This document shows, in pieces, positions 43,740 through 56,086 of a stretch of 64,000 bases of DNA (position 1 is the stretch's first letter; each line of letters begins with the position of its first letter). The position numbers and the translations under genes are program-made. The DNA comes from Aurantimonas marina (GTDB taxonomy: Bacteria; Pseudomonadota; Alphaproteobacteria; Rhizobiales; Rhizobiaceae): positions 1-64,000 of the forward strand of contig NZ_JADDXW010000006.1 in the NCBI RefSeq assembly GCF_017183135.1. Reading direction: 5' to 3'. The notes beneath the pieces were generated by a model. The model was given only the letters and a program-made list of their open reading frames with translations. It was not told the DNA's origin and ran no database searches.

Positions 43740-43999
43740 AATGTTCCTCCTTGATTAGAATCGGCCGTCCGATCGATTGGCCTTTCCACTGACATACGGT
43801 CCGGCGCGGCGATTTTGAAGCGCCATTTCGCTTCCAGCTTTGTCATCGGGCCTTGATTTGCGACGCTTGCGGCACGACTTGCGCCAAAGCAATTGCCGAA
43901 ACGATTGTTAAGGCGGGCCGTTTGGTCTATTCAGCCGCACCATCGTCAGCCGTCTTCGCACCGTGGCCAGGGCCGGTGCCCCCATCACGATAGAGTTCC

Positions 44000-44767
44000 A
44001 TGATGACACGTCGCCGCCGTATCTACGAAGGCAAGGGCAAAATCCTCTATGAGGGCCCCGAGCCGGGCACCCTGGTGCAATTCTTCAAGGACGACGCCAC
44101 CGCGTTCAACAAGAAGAAGCATGAGATCGTCGACGGCAAGGGCGTTCTCAACAACCGCATCTCGGAATACATTTTCTCGCATCTGAACAAGATGGGAATT
44201 CCGACCCACTTCATCCGCCGACTCAACATGCGCGAGCAGCTGATCAAGGAGGTCGAGATCATTCCGCTCGAGGTGGTGGTGCGCAACATCGCCGCCGGCT
44301 CGCTGGCCAAGCGCCTCGGCATCGAGGAGGGGACCGTGCTACCCCGCTCGATCATCGAATTCTATTACAAGGCCGACGCGCTCGACGATCCGATCGTTTC
44401 CGAAGAGCACATCACCGCCTTCGGCTGGGCGAGCCCCCAGGAGATCGACGACATCATGGCCCTGGCGATCCGGGTCAATGATTTCCTCTCCGGCCTGTTC
44501 CTCGGTGTCGGCATCCAGCTCGTCGACTTCAAGATCGAGACGGGCCGGCTGTTCGAGGGCGACATGATGCGGATCATCGTCGCCGACGAGATTTCTCCCG
44601 ATTCCTGCCGGCTGTGGGACGTCCAGACGCAGGACAAGCTCGACAAGGATCGCTTCCGCCAGGATATGGGCGGTCTCGTCGAGGCATATCAGGAGGTCGC
44701 GCGCCGGCTCGGGATCATGAACGAAAACGAGCCGCCCCGCCCCTCCGGGCCGGTGTTGGTCAAGTAA
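44000..44767 (+). CDS. purC: Phosphoribosylaminoimidazole-succinocarboxamide synthase
   Basis: PurC joins aspartate to CAIR with ATP to give SAICAR, step 8 of purine synthesis. The 255-residue protein shows the family landmarks: [17 protein letters not shown] at the N terminus, FINRLNMREQ-like [31 protein letters not shown], and [33 protein letters not shown], where the last part binds substrate. Two ATGs lie in tandem at 44000 and 44003; either could be the start. It heads a rightward purine cluster, with purS 70 bp downstream and purQ, purL beyond. Confidence 0.97.
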   Translation: MMTRRRRIYEGKGKILYEGPEPGTLVQFFKDDATAFNKKKHEIVDGKGVLNNRISEYIFSHLNKMGIPTHFIRRLNMREQLIKEVEIIPLEVVVRNIAAGSLAKRLGIEEGTVLPRSIIEFYYKADALDDPIVSEEHITAFGWASPQEIDDIMALAIRVNDFLSGLFLGVGIQLVDFKIETGRLFEGDMMRIIVADEISPDSCRLWDVQTQDKLDKDRFRQDMGGLVEAYQEVARRLGIMNENEPPRPSGPVLVK

Positions 44768-44837
44768 GGCGGCGCAGAGCCTCCAAGCAGCCGGCACCGG
44801 CACTCAAACTCGTTTATTCCAGGGACAGGCGCATATC

Positions 44838-45080
44838 GTGATCAAGGCTCGCATCGTCGTCACTCTCAAGACCGGCGTTCTCGACCCGCAGGGCAAGGCC
44901 ATCGAGGGCGCGCTCGGGCATCTCGGCTTTGCCGGCGTCGGCGCCGTCCGGCAGGGCAAGGTCTTCGACATCGAAGTCGATGCCGAGGACGAGGCAACGG
45001 CGCGGTCAGAGCTTTCCCAGATGTGCGACAAGCTCCTCGCCAACACGGTCATCGAGAACTACACTGTCGAGATCGCGTAA
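44838..45080 (+). CDS. purS: Phosphoribosylformylglycinamidine synthase subunit PurS
   Basis: PurS is the small subunit that joins PurQ and small PurL into the active FGAM synthase, step 4 of purine synthesis. The 80-residue protein has the full family fold: IKARIVVTLKTGVLDPQGKAIEGALGHLG is its start, followed by VGAVRQGKVFDIEVDAED and LLANTVIENYTVEIA at the end. Codon 1 is GTG at 44838, which is the family's usual N terminus. A short coiled-coil gene lies between purS and purQ. Confidence 0.95.
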   Translation: MIKARIVVTLKTGVLDPQGKAIEGALGHLGFAGVGAVRQGKVFDIEVDAEDEATARSELSQMCDKLLANTVIENYTVEIA

Positions 45081-45101
45081 AGGTTGCTCCGGAGCGGGAC
45101 G

Positions 45102-45359
45102 ATGGCAGAGGTCACGAACGAACTGATGTACGAGCTCATGAAGCGGATGCATCAACAGATGGGCGAAATGAAGCAGGGCATTCGAGAAGTGAAGTCCGAG
45201 CTGGTCTCGATCCGCGGACACATGCTCTCGATGCAACACGACATTCACAACATGTATGGCGTGCTCGGCCGCCACGACGAGCGTTTCGAACGGATCGAGC
45301 GGCGTTTGGAGTTGCGCGAGATGGCCGAACCTCAGCGCCCATTCGATCATAATTCATGA
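45102..45359 (+). CDS. Small coiled-coil protein between purS and purQ
   Basis: The 85-residue product is almost wholly helical by composition: [38 protein letters not shown] and [19 protein letters not shown] give heptad-like spacing of hydrophobic residues and many charged ones. No family name is certain. Translation could also begin at 45084, six residues earlier, but the ATG at 45102 has GGGACG upstream. Its stop overlaps the start of purQ by 4 bp, so it is translated in step with the purine enzymes. A second coiled-coil gene of similar type lies at 49639. Confidence 0.72.
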   Translation: MAEVTNELMYELMKRMHQQMGEMKQGIREVKSELVSIRGHMLSMQHDIHNMYGVLGRHDERFERIERRLELREMAEPQRPFDHNS

Positions 45360-46036
45360 ACACAGCCGTCCTCCTCCTCCCCGGTCTCAATCGCGACCGC
45401 GACATGATCGCGGCGCTGACCGCGATCACCGGCAAGGCACCGCTCACGGTCTGGCAGACCGAGACGGCGCTCCCCGACGTCGACCTGATTGTCGTCCCCG
45501 GCGGGTTCTCCTTCGGCGATTATCTGCGCTGCGGCGCGATCGCCGCCCGCTCGCCGGTGATGCGCGCCGTCGCCGACGCCGCGGCCAAAGGCGTTCCGGT
45601 CCTCGGCGTCTGCAACGGCTTCCAGATCCTTTGCGAAGCAGGGCTGTTGCCCGGCGCCTTGATGCGCAACAATTCGCTGCGCTTCGTCTGCCGGGACGTG
45701 AAACTGGAAGTCGTCAACGCCGCTACGCTCTTCACCGCCAATTATCGCCAGGGCCAGGTGATCCGCTGCCCGGTCGCCCATCATGACGGCAATTATTTCG
45801 CCGATGCGGACACGCTTGCGCATCTCGAGGGTGAGAACCGGGTCGTATTCCGCTATGCCGAAGGCACCAACCCCAACGGCGCGATCCGCGACATTGCGGG
45901 GATCGTCAACGACGCGGGCAACGTCCTCGGCATGATGCCGCATCCGGAAAACCTCGTCGAGCCGGAGCATGGCGGCACCGACGGGCGTGCTCTCTTCGAA
46001 AGCGCGCTCGGCATGACCACGAGTGCCGCCGCGTGA
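45356..46036 (+). CDS. purQ: Phosphoribosylformylglycinamidine synthase subunit PurQ (glutaminase)
   Basis: PurQ hydrolyses glutamine and passes ammonia to PurL for FGAM synthesis. The 226-residue protein is a class I glutamine amidotransferase. Its nucleophile cysteine is in [20 protein letters not shown], and the catalytic His-Glu pair lies in [16 protein letters not shown]. The N terminus [15 protein letters not shown] is the family start. It overlaps the coiled-coil gene upstream and the lipoprotein gene downstream by 4 bp each, so this stretch is translated as a tight unit. Confidence 0.97.
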   Translation: MNTAVLLLPGLNRDRDMIAALTAITGKAPLTVWQTETALPDVDLIVVPGGFSFGDYLRCGAIAARSPVMRAVADAAAKGVPVLGVCNGFQILCEAGLLPGALMRNNSLRFVCRDVKLEVVNAATLFTANYRQGQVIRCPVAHHDGNYFADADTLAHLEGENRVVFRYAEGTNPNGAIRDIAGIVNDAGNVLGMMPHPENLVEPEHGGTDGRALFESALGMTTSAAA

Positions 46037-46449
46037 GGTCGCTCCCTTTCGGTCGCTTGTCGGCTCTTGCCGCTTTGGTCGTCACGCTCGGTCTCGGCGC
46101 CTGTGCCGCGGGTCCTGCGAACCAGAACAAATCAGGCGCTAAGGCCGATTCCGGCCTCGACCGGGTGGAGCGGCTGGCGCTGACGGCCAGTCGCTGTTGG
46201 TTCAAGTCGGGCGATCCGGCCTTTGCCCGCTACAGCCTCGCGCCGGAACTCTCCTCCTTCTCCGGCCGGCCGCGCTTCCTGCTCGTGCCGCGCGGTCAGC
46301 TGGAAGCACGGCCATTGTTGGTCGTGGAAGCGCAGCCCGGCTCGGCGGAGGTCGCCGTCTACGGGCCGCTGATGAATGAGGCTCTCGCAAGCCGCATCGA
46401 CACCGACATCACCCGCTGGCGCGCCGGCGCCAAGACCTGTTCGGCCTGA
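46033..46449 (+). CDS. Putative lipoprotein in the purine cluster
   Basis: The 138-residue product has a lipoprotein signal ([13 protein letters not shown], about residues 11-24) and so should be membrane-anchored in the periplasm. The mature protein has [28 protein letters not shown], a segment with a single cysteine, and [10 protein letters not shown], but no domain I can name. Translation begins with a GTG overlapping the purQ stop. A second lipoprotein gene follows after 1 bp. Small envelope proteins at this place between purQ and purL seem conserved in relatives, but no role in purine synthesis is known. Confidence 0.75.
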   Translation: MRSLPFGRLSALAALVVTLGLGACAAGPANQNKSGAKADSGLDRVERLALTASRCWFKSGDPAFARYSLAPELSSFSGRPRFLLVPRGQLEARPLLVVEAQPGSAEVAVYGPLMNEALASRIDTDITRWRAGAKTCSA

Positions 46450-46450
46450 T

Positions 46451-46957
46451 ATGAGCACGCTCCGCCGTCCAGGTACCTTGGGCGTCCTGCTTCTTTTCGC
46501 CGGCAGCCTCCCCGCCTGCGCCGCGGCCAACGGAACCGCGTCCAGTCCGGCATCACCGCCCGCGACGATCGCGGCGGCGTTCCCGACCACTGCGGATGCA
46601 GAACCGGACAGGATGGGCCACCGGGTCGATCCGTCGGCCGCGCCCGTTGCGAGCGGCCAGCTGACTCCGGCCGAGATCGCCTATGTGAACGGCACCGCAG
46701 CCGCGATCTATCGGCGCCGCGCCGTCGAACGCGCGACGACCTTCGTGCCGACGGGCGAAGTCGGCGGCTACGGGATTTGCGTGCGCTCGTCCGCGGCCAA
46801 GGGCGGTTACGACGTGGCGCTGGTGATAATTGCCCGGCGCCTTTACGGCGAGCCGATCTCGCAGGTGGATGACGATACGATCGTGCTGCGGCGGGCTGCG
46901 GACACCGGTGTCTGCCGCGCCACCTCGATGACCTATGTCGCTGCCCGCTCCGGTTGA
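46451..46957 (+). CDS. Second putative lipoprotein in the purine cluster
   Basis: This 168-residue product starts [23 protein letters not shown], a lipoprotein signal whose lipobox ends at Cys23. After a low-complexity Ala/Ser/Pro stretch the C-terminal half has [54 protein letters not shown] and [15 protein letters not shown], with two cysteines that may form a disulfide. I recognise no named domain. It follows the preceding lipoprotein by 1 bp and precedes purL by about 110 bp, so it is likely part of the same transcript. Confidence 0.75.
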   Translation: MSTLRRPGTLGVLLLFAGSLPACAAANGTASSPASPPATIAAAFPTTADAEPDRMGHRVDPSAAPVASGQLTPAEIAYVNGTAAAIYRRRAVERATTFVPTGEVGGYGICVRSSAAKGGYDVALVIIARRLYGEPISQVDDDTIVLRRAADTGVCRATSMTYVAARSG

Positions 46958-47070
46958 GATGTACAGACCTGGCTCGCTACCTCCATCCGACTAGCTCGGG
47001 CTTTTTCGACACCGCCGCAGATGATAACAGGCCGATCACCCAAAGCGCAGACCAACGCCCAGGAAACGCC

Positions 47071-49296
<2,226 letters not shown>

Positions 49297-49392
49297 GCGA
49301 GAGGCGGCGCCCGCTGGATTGATCGCGCCCGGCGCAATCCCTATCATCCAGCAGGGTTCGCGATTCCAGACGCCGAACCAAGGAGACCCGAC

Positions 49393-49626
49393 ATGCCCAT
49401 GAACGCCAGCGACATCGAGAGGATGATCAAGAGCAAGATTCCCGATGCCGAGGTGACGATCCGTGATCTGGCCGGCGACGGCGACCATTACGCCGCCGAG
49501 ATCGTCTCGGAGAGCTTTCGCGGCAAGTCCCGGGTGCAGCAGCATCAGATGGTCTACAAGGCCTTGCAGGGCAATATGGGCGGGGAACTCCACGCCCTGG
49601 CTCTACAAACCAGCGCGCCGAAGTAG
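49393..49626 (+). CDS. BolA family protein
   Basis: The 77-residue protein is a BolA-type (BolA/YrbA) partner of monothiol glutaredoxins. It has the compact class II fold: ASDIERMIKSKIPDAEVTIRDLAGDGDHYAAEIVS, then FRGKSRVQQHQMVYKALQGN and GELHALALQT, including the histidine of HQMVY and ELHAL that can bind a [2Fe-2S] cluster shared with the glutaredoxin. AAGGAGACC lies upstream of the ATG. It precedes grxD, separated only by a coiled-coil gene, so this is a BolA-Grx module for iron-sulfur handling. Confidence 0.94.
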   Translation: MPMNASDIERMIKSKIPDAEVTIRDLAGDGDHYAAEIVSESFRGKSRVQQHQMVYKALQGNMGGELHALALQTSAPK

Positions 49627-49638
49627 TATGTTGGCGAA

Positions 49639-49968
49639 ATGAGCGAGATCGGCGACACCGTTCCAGATAATTTGGCGAGCCATACGCTCGCCCATCTGCG
49701 TCGGATGGACGGCGTCGAAAAGACGATGATTCCAATGATCGATCTCTTGAGCCGACATGCGATGAAGGCAGAGCGCAGTGATCGGGACAATCGCGAGAGC
49801 TTCGCCCGGATCGAGCGCGATCTGGGCGAGATAAAAAGCGACGCGATCATTTCCGAGAACAAGAGCTTGGATCGACTCAACGAGGCGCTCGCTCTATCGC
49901 GGCGTATCGACAAGCACGAGGAACGGTTGGATAATATCGAAAAGCCGCTCTCCTCTCCACATTCATAA
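49639..49968 (+). CDS. Small coiled-coil protein between bolA and grxD
   Basis: The 109-residue product is strongly charged and helical: [51 protein letters not shown] and [26 protein letters not shown] show heptad-like hydrophobic spacing. No membrane segment or enzyme motif is present. It lies 12 bp after bolA and 13 bp before grxD, so it is transcribed with them. It resembles in kind, not by obvious sequence identity, the coiled-coil protein at 45102. Function unknown; a scaffold or adaptor is conceivable. Confidence 0.72.
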   Translation: MSEIGDTVPDNLASHTLAHLRRMDGVEKTMIPMIDLLSRHAMKAERSDRDNRESFARIERDLGEIKSDAIISENKSLDRLNEALALSRRIDKHEERLDNIEKPLSSPHS

Positions 49969-49981
49969 GTCAGGACATGCC

Positions 49982-50329
<348 letters not shown>

Positions 50330-50366
50330 CCGCGAAGGACGCGTTTTTTGTCGGGAGCTCGTGGCA

Positions 50367-50393
50367 GCCCCCGCGTTCCGACGCGGGGGCTTT
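50367..50393 (+). terminator. Rho-independent-type terminator after grxD
   Basis: A perfect 9-bp stem GCCCCCGCG/CGCGGGGGC with a six-base loop is followed by TTTG. It closes the rightward purine-bolA-grxD cluster. Confidence 0.7.
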
Positions 50394-50496
50394 GCCGTTG
50401 ACGGACTGTCTCTGCTTCGGATCGACGATTTTATAAGTGCCACTTGCATTTTCTTCGATCGAGGGTAGGTCTCCCCTACCCTTCGTGAGGCCAACC

Positions 50497-51774
50497 ATGT
50501 CGAACGCGTCCAACCACGGCGAAACGCGCGGGCTCCCCTATTGGGAGCTGGTGACGATGATCGCCTGCCTGATGGCGATGAACGCGGCGGCGATCGACAT
50601 CTTCATCCCGGCGATGCAGGAGATGGGGTCGGCGCTCGGCGTGGCTGACGCGAACCAGCGCCAGTTGGTGATTACCGCCTACATCCTGGGGTTTGGTAGC
50701 GCTCAGATCGTCTATGGCACGCTCTCCGACCGGTTCGGGCGGCGGCCGATCCTGTTTTTCGGCCTCGGCGTATATGTCGTTGCTTCGGTGGCGGCCATCT
50801 TTGCGCCAGACTTCGAGACAGTTCTCGCGCTACGGGCGATCCAGGGCGTCGGCGCAGCGGCGACGCGCGTGATCGCAGTCTCGGTCGTTCGCGATTGTTT
50901 TAACGGCCGGCGTATGGCCAGCGTCATGTCGCTGGTGATGATGGTGTTCATGGCCGTGCCGGTGATCGCCCCGAACATCGGCCAGTTGATCATGCTGTTC
51001 GGAGACTGGCGCGAGATCTTCCTGGCGATCGGCGTCTTCGGCGTGGTCGTCGCAGTCTGGACGGCCCTTCGCCTGCCCGAGACGCTGCACCCCGAGAACC
51101 GACGGGAACTGACCGCCAAGCGCATCCTCGAGGCGTTTCGGATCGTCCTGACCAACCGGGTCGCCTTCGGCTACACGGTCGCGACGGCGCTGATCTTCGG
51201 CGTGCTGTTCGGTTTTCTCAACCAGGCCGAACAGCTTTACACGGAGGTCTATGGCCTCGGCCCGACCTTCACCCTCGTCTTCGCCGCAACGGCGGTGTTC
51301 ATGGCCCTCGCATCTTTTCTCAACGCGCGACTGGTCGAGAAGCTTGGAATGCGCCGCCTCTCCCACGGAGCCCTGATCAGCTTCCTGCTGCTTGCGGTCA
51401 TCCATCTCGTCGTTGCCTACGCCATGGGGGGCGCTGCCCCGCTGTGGTTCTTCGTCCCCATGCTGACCGTCAATTTCTGTCTGTTCGGCTTCATCGGAAC
51501 GAATTTCAACGCCCTTGCCATGGATCCGCTCGGCCATGTAGCGGGAACGGCCTCGTCGGTTCTCGGCTTCATGCAGACCTTCGGCGGCGGTCTTTTCGGC
51601 GCGCTGATCGGCTATGTCTACGATGGCACGGTGGTCCCGATCCTGGTCGGCTTCACGGTTTTGTCGATCGCCGCACTCGGTTCGGTCTGGCTGGCCGAGG
51701 GCCGGCTGTTCGAGGCCAAGAACGCACCGGCGCCTCACGCAAGCCAAGCGCTTCGCCAGAACCCCGCCGAATAG
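50497..51774 (+). CDS. Bcr/CflA-type MFS multidrug efflux transporter
   Basis: The 425-residue protein is a 12-helix major facilitator of the Bcr/CflA drug:H+ antiporter group. The first helix, LVTMIACLMAMNAAAIDIFIPAMQEM, carries the acidic residue usual there. Between helices 2 and 3 is GSAQIVYGTLSDRFGRRPILFFGL, the MFS motif A, and AIQGVGAAATRVIAVSVVRD matches motif C-like features of the group. The N terminus in the cytoplasm is short; GTGAGG precedes the ATG at 50497. The frame is open to 50437 but runs into the grxD terminator region. Substrate unknown; no regulator gene is adjacent. Confidence 0.9.
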   Translation: MSNASNHGETRGLPYWELVTMIACLMAMNAAAIDIFIPAMQEMGSALGVADANQRQLVITAYILGFGSAQIVYGTLSDRFGRRPILFFGLGVYVVASVAAIFAPDFETVLALRAIQGVGAAATRVIAVSVVRDCFNGRRMASVMSLVMMVFMAVPVIAPNIGQLIMLFGDWREIFLAIGVFGVVVAVWTALRLPETLHPENRRELTAKRILEAFRIVLTNRVAFGYTVATALIFGVLFGFLNQAEQLYTEVYGLGPTFTLVFAATAVFMALASFLNARLVEKLGMRRLSHGALISFLLLAVIHLVVAYAMGGAAPLWFFVPMLTVNFCLFGFIGTNFNALAMDPLGHVAGTASSVLGFMQTFGGGLFGALIGYVYDGTVVPILVGFTVLSIAALGSVWLAEGRLFEAKNAPAPHASQALRQNPAE

Positions 51775-51807
51775 ACCTGTCGGAGGCAGACAGGCAGGTC
51801 GGGGAGC

Positions 51808-52632
51808 CTAAACGGGTAGCAGCCCGTCCCTGACATCCCGCCAGAGGCCCGGATCGCACGCCGCGATCAGCGAGCCGCCGCGATCCCTCGGCGTATAGGA
51901 TGAGCCGTCGGCCTTGGCGACATGCCCGCCCGCCTCGGCGACCAGCAGGCAACCGGCCAGATGGTCCCACGGCATCAGCTTGGCATAGAGCGAGAAATGC
52001 GTGCCGCCCGAAGCGAGTAGGCGATACTCGTGGCCGGCACAGCGGTAGTTGCCGAAGATCTTCACCGTTCCGAGACGCGGCAACAGGGCTGCCTTCTCGT
52101 CGGCGGGGAAATGGGTCGCGCTGACGCAGCCGACAGCATCGGACAGCGCGACAGGCTTCGCCGTCGTCAGCTTTTGCGTATCGCCCGAAGGCGTTCTGCG
52201 GACAGCCCCCGCGCCCTTCTCCGCCAGCATGAAGTCATCGCCCAATGGATCGTAGATGACGCCGCCGACGGCATCTCCCTTCGCAACGACAGCCGCCATG
52301 ACCGCAAACAGCGGAACGCCCGCAGCGAAGTTCGCCGTCCCGTCGACGGGGTCGACGACGATCGCCAGATCGGCACAGTCAAGTTGATCGAGGAGGTGCG
52401 GCTCGGCCGCGACCGACTCCTCCCCGACGAACAATGCGCCGGGTGCGAGTGCGCGGCATTCGCGCGCGATGAAGCGTTCGGCCGCCTCGTCTGCTTCCGT
52501 CACAAGATCGGTCGCCGATGCCTTTTCGCGGATGTCGGCGTCGGACAAATTGCGAAAGCGCGGCATGATTTCGGCCTTGGCCGCCTCGCGCAGGATCTCG
52601 GCCAGGCGCTCCATATCGACGGAACGGGTCAA
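51808..52632 (-). CDS. Inositol-monophosphatase family phosphatase
   Basis: The 274-residue protein is a Mg2+-dependent, Li+-sensitive-type sugar phosphatase (IMPase/FBPase/CysQ superfamily). The metal sites are intact: [34 protein letters not shown] and [16 protein letters not shown]. Rhizobiales carry several such proteins, whose substrates may be inositol phosphate, histidinol phosphate or PAP, and none can be chosen from sequence here. Its start overlaps the stop of ttcA by 4 bp on the same strand, so it is translationally coupled to that gene. Confidence 0.9.
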   Translation of the reverse strand: MTRSVDMERLAEILREAAKAEIMPRFRNLSDADIREKASATDLVTEADEAAERFIARECRALAPGALFVGEESVAAEPHLLDQLDCADLAIVVDPVDGTANFAAGVPLFAVMAAVVAKGDAVGGVIYDPLGDDFMLAEKGAGAVRRTPSGDTQKLTTAKPVALSDAVGCVSATHFPADEKAALLPRLGTVKIFGNYRCAGHEYRLLASGGTHFSLYAKLMPWDHLAGCLLVAEAGGHVAKADGSSYTPRDRGGSLIAACDPGLWRDVRDGLLPV

Positions 52633-53525
52633 GAATCCTGACTTTCGGATGAAGGGGACAGAGTAGCGAAATCGAACAGCGCCGGATCGAGCAGATGCCC
52701 AGCCCGCACGTTCGACAGCGCGCGCATCATCACCTGCTTGCGGCCGGGAAACCGCCGCTCCAGGTCGGCCAGCATCTGTTTGGTCACATTGCGCTGCAGC
52801 CCGTCCTGGCTGCCGCAGAGATCACAGGGAATGATCGGAAACGCCATGGCGGCGGAAAACTTCGTGATGTCCTCCTCGGCCGACCGAATGAGCGGGCGCA
52901 GGACGAGAAGGTCGCCCTCGTCGTTGAGCAGCTTGCCGGGCATCGCCGAGAGCCGGCCGCCGTGAAACAGGTTCATGAAGAAGGTTTCCAGGCAGTCATC
53001 CCGGTGATGGCCGAGTACCAGTGCCCCGCAGCCTTCCTCGCGCGCAATGCGATAAAGATTGCCGCGCCGCAGACGCGAACACAGCGCGCAATAGGTGGCG
53101 CCCTCGGGCACCTTTTCAGTCACGACCGAATAGGTGTCGCGATATTCGATCCGGTGCGCGATGCCGAAACGGGTCAGGAAATCCGGCAGGACGTGCTTGG
53201 GAAAGTTCGGCTGGCCCTGGTCGAGATTGCAGGCCAGAAGGTCGACCGGCAGCAGCCCGCGCCATTTGAGGTCGTGCAGCAGCGCCAGCAGCGCGTAGGA
53301 ATCCTTGCCGCCCGAGATGCCGACGAGCCAGCGGGCACCAGGCCGCGCCATGGCGCACTGCGTGATCGTTTCGCGCATTTCGCGGAGCAGGCGCTTGCGC
53401 AATTTCTTGAAGCCGACCGACGACGGCACGTCGCGAAACAGCGGATGGGCGCCCTCGGCCTCGCTCTCCGGCTCGCCGGCGTCGTCAGCCCGATTCGCCG
53501 GGTCGAGGCGATCTTCCTCCAGCAT
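52629..53525 (-). CDS. ttcA: tRNA-cytidine(32) 2-sulfurtransferase
   Basis: TtcA makes 2-thiocytidine at position 32 of certain tRNAs, using ATP and an iron-sulfur cluster. The 298-residue protein has the PP-loop [21 protein letters not shown] near residue 73, and the two CxxC pairs that bind the cluster: [14 protein letters not shown] and [12 protein letters not shown] conserved [19 protein letters not shown] lies between. The start is at 53525, and the first 30 residues are polar. The phosphatase gene downstream overlaps its stop. rpsD lies upstream behind its own terminator, so ttcA has its own promoter. Confidence 0.96.
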   Translation of the reverse strand: MLEEDRLDPANRADDAGEPESEAEGAHPLFRDVPSSVGFKKLRKRLLREMRETITQCAMARPGARWLVGISGGKDSYALLALLHDLKWRGLLPVDLLACNLDQGQPNFPKHVLPDFLTRFGIAHRIEYRDTYSVVTEKVPEGATYCALCSRLRRGNLYRIAREEGCGALVLGHHRDDCLETFFMNLFHGGRLSAMPGKLLNDEGDLLVLRPLIRSAEEDITKFSAAMAFPIIPCDLCGSQDGLQRNVTKQMLADLERRFPGRKQVMMRALSNVRAGHLLDPALFDFATLSPSSESQDS

Positions 53526-53571
53526 TGTCGTCCCTTCCCCGTTTCACCTCCGTCTAAACGGCGAAGTCCCA

Positions 53572-53602
53572 AAACAAAAGGCCGCCTCGAGGGGACGGCC
53601 TT
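53572..53602 (-). terminator. Rho-independent terminator of rpsD
   Basis: On the minus strand AAGGCCG pairs with CGGCCTT around an 11-base loop, followed by TTGTTTT. It lies 27 bp past the rpsD stop codon. Confidence 0.75.
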
Positions 53603-53628
53603 CGCATTCGTAAGGGATCGAACCGATA

Positions 53629-54246
53629 TCAGCGCGAGTAGAACTCGACGACTAGGTTCGGTTCCATCTGCACCGGATAAGGCACATCGTGGAGACCCGG
53701 CACGCGCTGATAGGTCGCGACCATCTTCTGATGATCGACCTCGATATATTCCGGCACGTCGCGCTCGGCGAGCTGGATCGACTCGAGCACGATGGTCAGC
53801 TGCTTCGACTTCGGTCGCACCTCGATCACATCACCCGGCTTGCAGACGTATGACTGGATGTTCGTGCGCCGGCCATTGACGTTGACATGGCCGTGATTGA
53901 CGAACTGGCGCGCCGCGAAGATCGTCGCAACGAACTTCGAGCGGTAGACGACGGCGTCGAGCCGGCTCTCCAGGAGGCCGATCAGGTTCTCGGAGGTGTC
54001 GCCACGACGGCGCGCGGCCTCTTCGTAGATCTTACGGAACTGCTTTTCCGATACGTCGCCGTAATAACCCTTGAGCTTCTGCTTGGCGCGCAGCTGCACG
54101 CCGAAATCGGAGACCTTGCCCTTGCGGCGCTGGCCGTGCTGGCCCGGTCCGTACTGACGGCGATTGACCGGGGACTTGGGACGACCCCAGATGTTCTCGC
54201 CCATGCGGCGATCGATTTTGTACTTCGCTGATGCGCGCTTGCTCAT
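53629..54246 (-). CDS. rpsD: 30S ribosomal protein S4
   Basis: S4 binds 16S rRNA early in 30S assembly and acts at the mRNA entry site. The 205-residue protein shows the family layout: [26 protein letters not shown] cut by the following [22 protein letters not shown], then the S4 RNA-binding domain [14 protein letters not shown]...[19 protein letters not shown] and the C terminus [10 protein letters not shown]. The cysteine knuckle of some S4 proteins is absent, as in most Alphaproteobacteria. It is monocistronic here, outside the ribosomal-protein operons, as is usual for Rhizobiales. Confidence 0.98.
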   Translation of the reverse strand: MSKRASAKYKIDRRMGENIWGRPKSPVNRRQYGPGQHGQRRKGKVSDFGVQLRAKQKLKGYYGDVSEKQFRKIYEEAARRRGDTSENLIGLLESRLDAVVYRSKFVATIFAARQFVNHGHVNVNGRRTNIQSYVCKPGDVIEVRPKSKQLTIVLESIQLAERDVPEYIEVDHQKMVATYQRVPGLHDVPYPVQMEPNLVVEFYSR

Positions 54247-54467
54247 CGCATTTCCTTCAATAACAACGAAGCCCGACGGACCGTCCGCGGACTTTCAAGG
54301 AAACGCGCCCTCCTCTGCCCGCATTTCGCGGACTGACAGGACGGCATGGGCACGAAGCGATGCCGTCCACGGGACACGTCAAAAACCGGCTGGAACGGAT
54401 CCCAACCGGATGAGTGCTTCCTAACGACCGGCCGCATGGGTGTCAACGACCCATTCGGATACGGGCC

Positions 54468-54626
54468 TCAGTACTTCGCGATGACCCAGATAGCGTGGAT
54501 GATGCCCGGGATGTAGCCAAACAGCGTCAGGAGGACGTTGATCCAGAAATGCTTGCCCAGGCCGACCTGCAGAAAGACGCCGAGCGGTGGCAGCAGGATG
54601 GCGACGATGATGCGGATGATGTCCAT
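54468..54626 (-). CDS. YqaE/Pmp3 (UPF0057) family membrane peptide
   Basis: This 52-codon gene encodes MDIIRIIVAILLPPLGVFL, QVGLGKHFWINVLLTLFGY and IPGIIHAIWVIAKY. That is the complete Pmp3/YqaE signature: two hydrophobic helices with LPPLGVFLQ and the closing GYIPGIIHAIW. Members are inner-membrane proteolipids linked to salt or stress tolerance in bacteria, yeast and plants. The length is the family's usual 52-55 residues. It lies between rpsD and a secreted protein gene on the opposite strand and appears monocistronic. Short length hides it from simple gene finding. Confidence 0.9.
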   Translation of the reverse strand: MDIIRIIVAILLPPLGVFLQVGLGKHFWINVLLTLFGYIPGIIHAIWVIAKY

Positions 54627-54777
54627 GTGTGGTCAAGCCTTCGTGATTGTGTTGACGGACCAACGTTCGCGGCGCGAGGTCGTTCCCGCGGGCCACGGTC
54701 CCGCGACGCAACTCGTCATCAATTGGCCGCAACGGCTCGCCAAGGCTGCGGCGATAACCAGACAAAACGGATATGCC

Positions 54778-55287
54778 ATGAAGCCTTTGCTTTTCCCGTC
54801 GATCGCCGCGTTTCTGGCCGTTTCCTCTCTGGTGGCCGCGGCCCAGACCGCCGACTATTTCGACCGTTACGATGGTGGCTGGGTCGGTGGCGGCTCGGTG
54901 AAGGTGGAGCAGCTTCCCGGACCGAACAATGTGAGCTGCAAGGTCGCGGGCAGCCGCGGCAGCAAGACCTCGTTCTCGCTGGCCGGAACCTGTCGGGCCA
55001 TGCTGGTCGTGAGCCGGAAGATCGGCGCGGACCTTAGACTCGATCCGGAGACAGGCACCTACTCGGGAACCTATACCGGGTCGTCAAGCGGCCCGGCCCA
55101 CCTCGTCGGCAGACTGAAAGGTGATACGCTCGATCTCACAGTCACCTGGGGCCGCGTCATCTACGACGACAACACGGCGCGGATGCTGATCGAGAACCCC
55201 GGCGGACAATCATTCCGGATGCAGGTCGTGGAAAAGATCGACGGCAAGGCGGTCACGGTCTCGGACCTCAGCTTCCAGCGCGGTTGA
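54778..55287 (+). CDS. Secreted protein of unknown function
   Basis: The 169-residue product has a signal peptide (LLFPSIAAFLAVSSLVAAAQ), so it is periplasmic or exported. The mature part is beta-rich, with DYFDRYDGGWVGGGSVKVEQLPG, CKVAGSRGSKTSFSLAGTCR containing a cysteine pair, TGTYSGTYTGSSSGPAHLVG and WGRVIYDDNTARMLIENPGG. The pattern suggests a small calycin-like barrel, but I cannot name a family. The ATG at 54778 is directly before the signal peptide; the frame is open upstream without other support. It converges on murI. Confidence 0.72.
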   Translation: MKPLLFPSIAAFLAVSSLVAAAQTADYFDRYDGGWVGGGSVKVEQLPGPNNVSCKVAGSRGSKTSFSLAGTCRAMLVVSRKIGADLRLDPETGTYSGTYTGSSSGPAHLVGRLKGDTLDLTVTWGRVIYDDNTARMLIENPGGQSFRMQVVEKIDGKAVTVSDLSFQRG

Positions 55288-55306
55288 TTGCAGCCACCGG
55301 GCCGTC

Positions 55307-56086
55307 TTACGGCGCCAGGCCAAAGCCGTGAATCAGTCGCCGGGTCGCGTAGTCCGGCGCGCCGGAGGTGAACACCGCATGGTCGAAACCCTCCGGCAAC
55401 TCGGCGGCGACGGCAGCGCCGGTCACCTTGAAGGCCTGCCGGGCGATCGCCTCGGCGGGGTCGAGCCAATCGACCGGCCACGGCGCCAGCTTGCGGAACA
55501 TGTTGGCGAGAAACGGATAGTGCGTGCAGGCGAGGACGACGATGTCGGTACGCCGGCCGTCCCGCTCGACAAAGCATTCGGCGATCTCCCCCCACAGGGC
55601 TTTCCCGTCGACCGGCCGTCCCCTGATGTGGCTCTCCGCCATGCCGGCCAGCTTCTGCGAGCCGACCAGGGTCACGTCGCATTGGCGCGCGAAATTGTCG
55701 ATCAAACCCCGCGTATAGTCGCGCCGCACGGTTCCTGGCGTGGCGAGCACGCTGACGAGGCCCGAACGGGTGCGCTCGGCCGCCGGCTTGATGGCGGGCA
55801 CCGTGCCGACGAAGGGGATGGAGAAGCGCTCCCGCAGCTCCGGCAGCAGCAGCGTGGAAGCGGTGTTGCAGGCGATGACGGCGGCCTCCGGCCGGTGGGT
55901 CGCGATCATTTCCCCGAAAAGGTCGGAAACACGCTGGACCAGTGGCGCCTCCTCCCAGTCGCCATAGGGAAAGCCGGCGTCATCGACGACGTAGACGAAG
56001 CGACGATCCGGCATGACGGTTCTGAGCTCCCGCAAGACCGTCAGACCGCCGATACCGGAATCGAACACCAGAATCGGGTCGCTCAT
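55307..56086 (-). CDS. murI: Glutamate racemase
   Basis: MurI makes D-glutamate for peptidoglycan in the cytoplasm, with two cysteines as acid and base. The 259-residue protein has the first catalytic site [19 protein letters not shown] and the second [17 protein letters not shown]. It starts [18 protein letters not shown], the family N terminus with its substrate-binding DSG, and has PYGDW. The ATG at 56086 overlaps the end of the TrmJ-type gene by 4 bp (ATGA), so the genes are coupled in translation. Confidence 0.96.
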   Translation of the reverse strand: MSDPILVFDSGIGGLTVLRELRTVMPDRRFVYVVDDAGFPYGDWEEAPLVQRVSDLFGEMIATHRPEAAVIACNTASTLLLPELRERFSIPFVGTVPAIKPAAERTRSGLVSVLATPGTVRRDYTRGLIDNFARQCDVTLVGSQKLAGMAESHIRGRPVDGKALWGEIAECFVERDGRRTDIVVLACTHYPFLANMFRKLAPWPVDWLDPAEAIARQAFKVTGAAVAAELPEGFDHAVFTSGAPDYATRRLIHGFGLAP

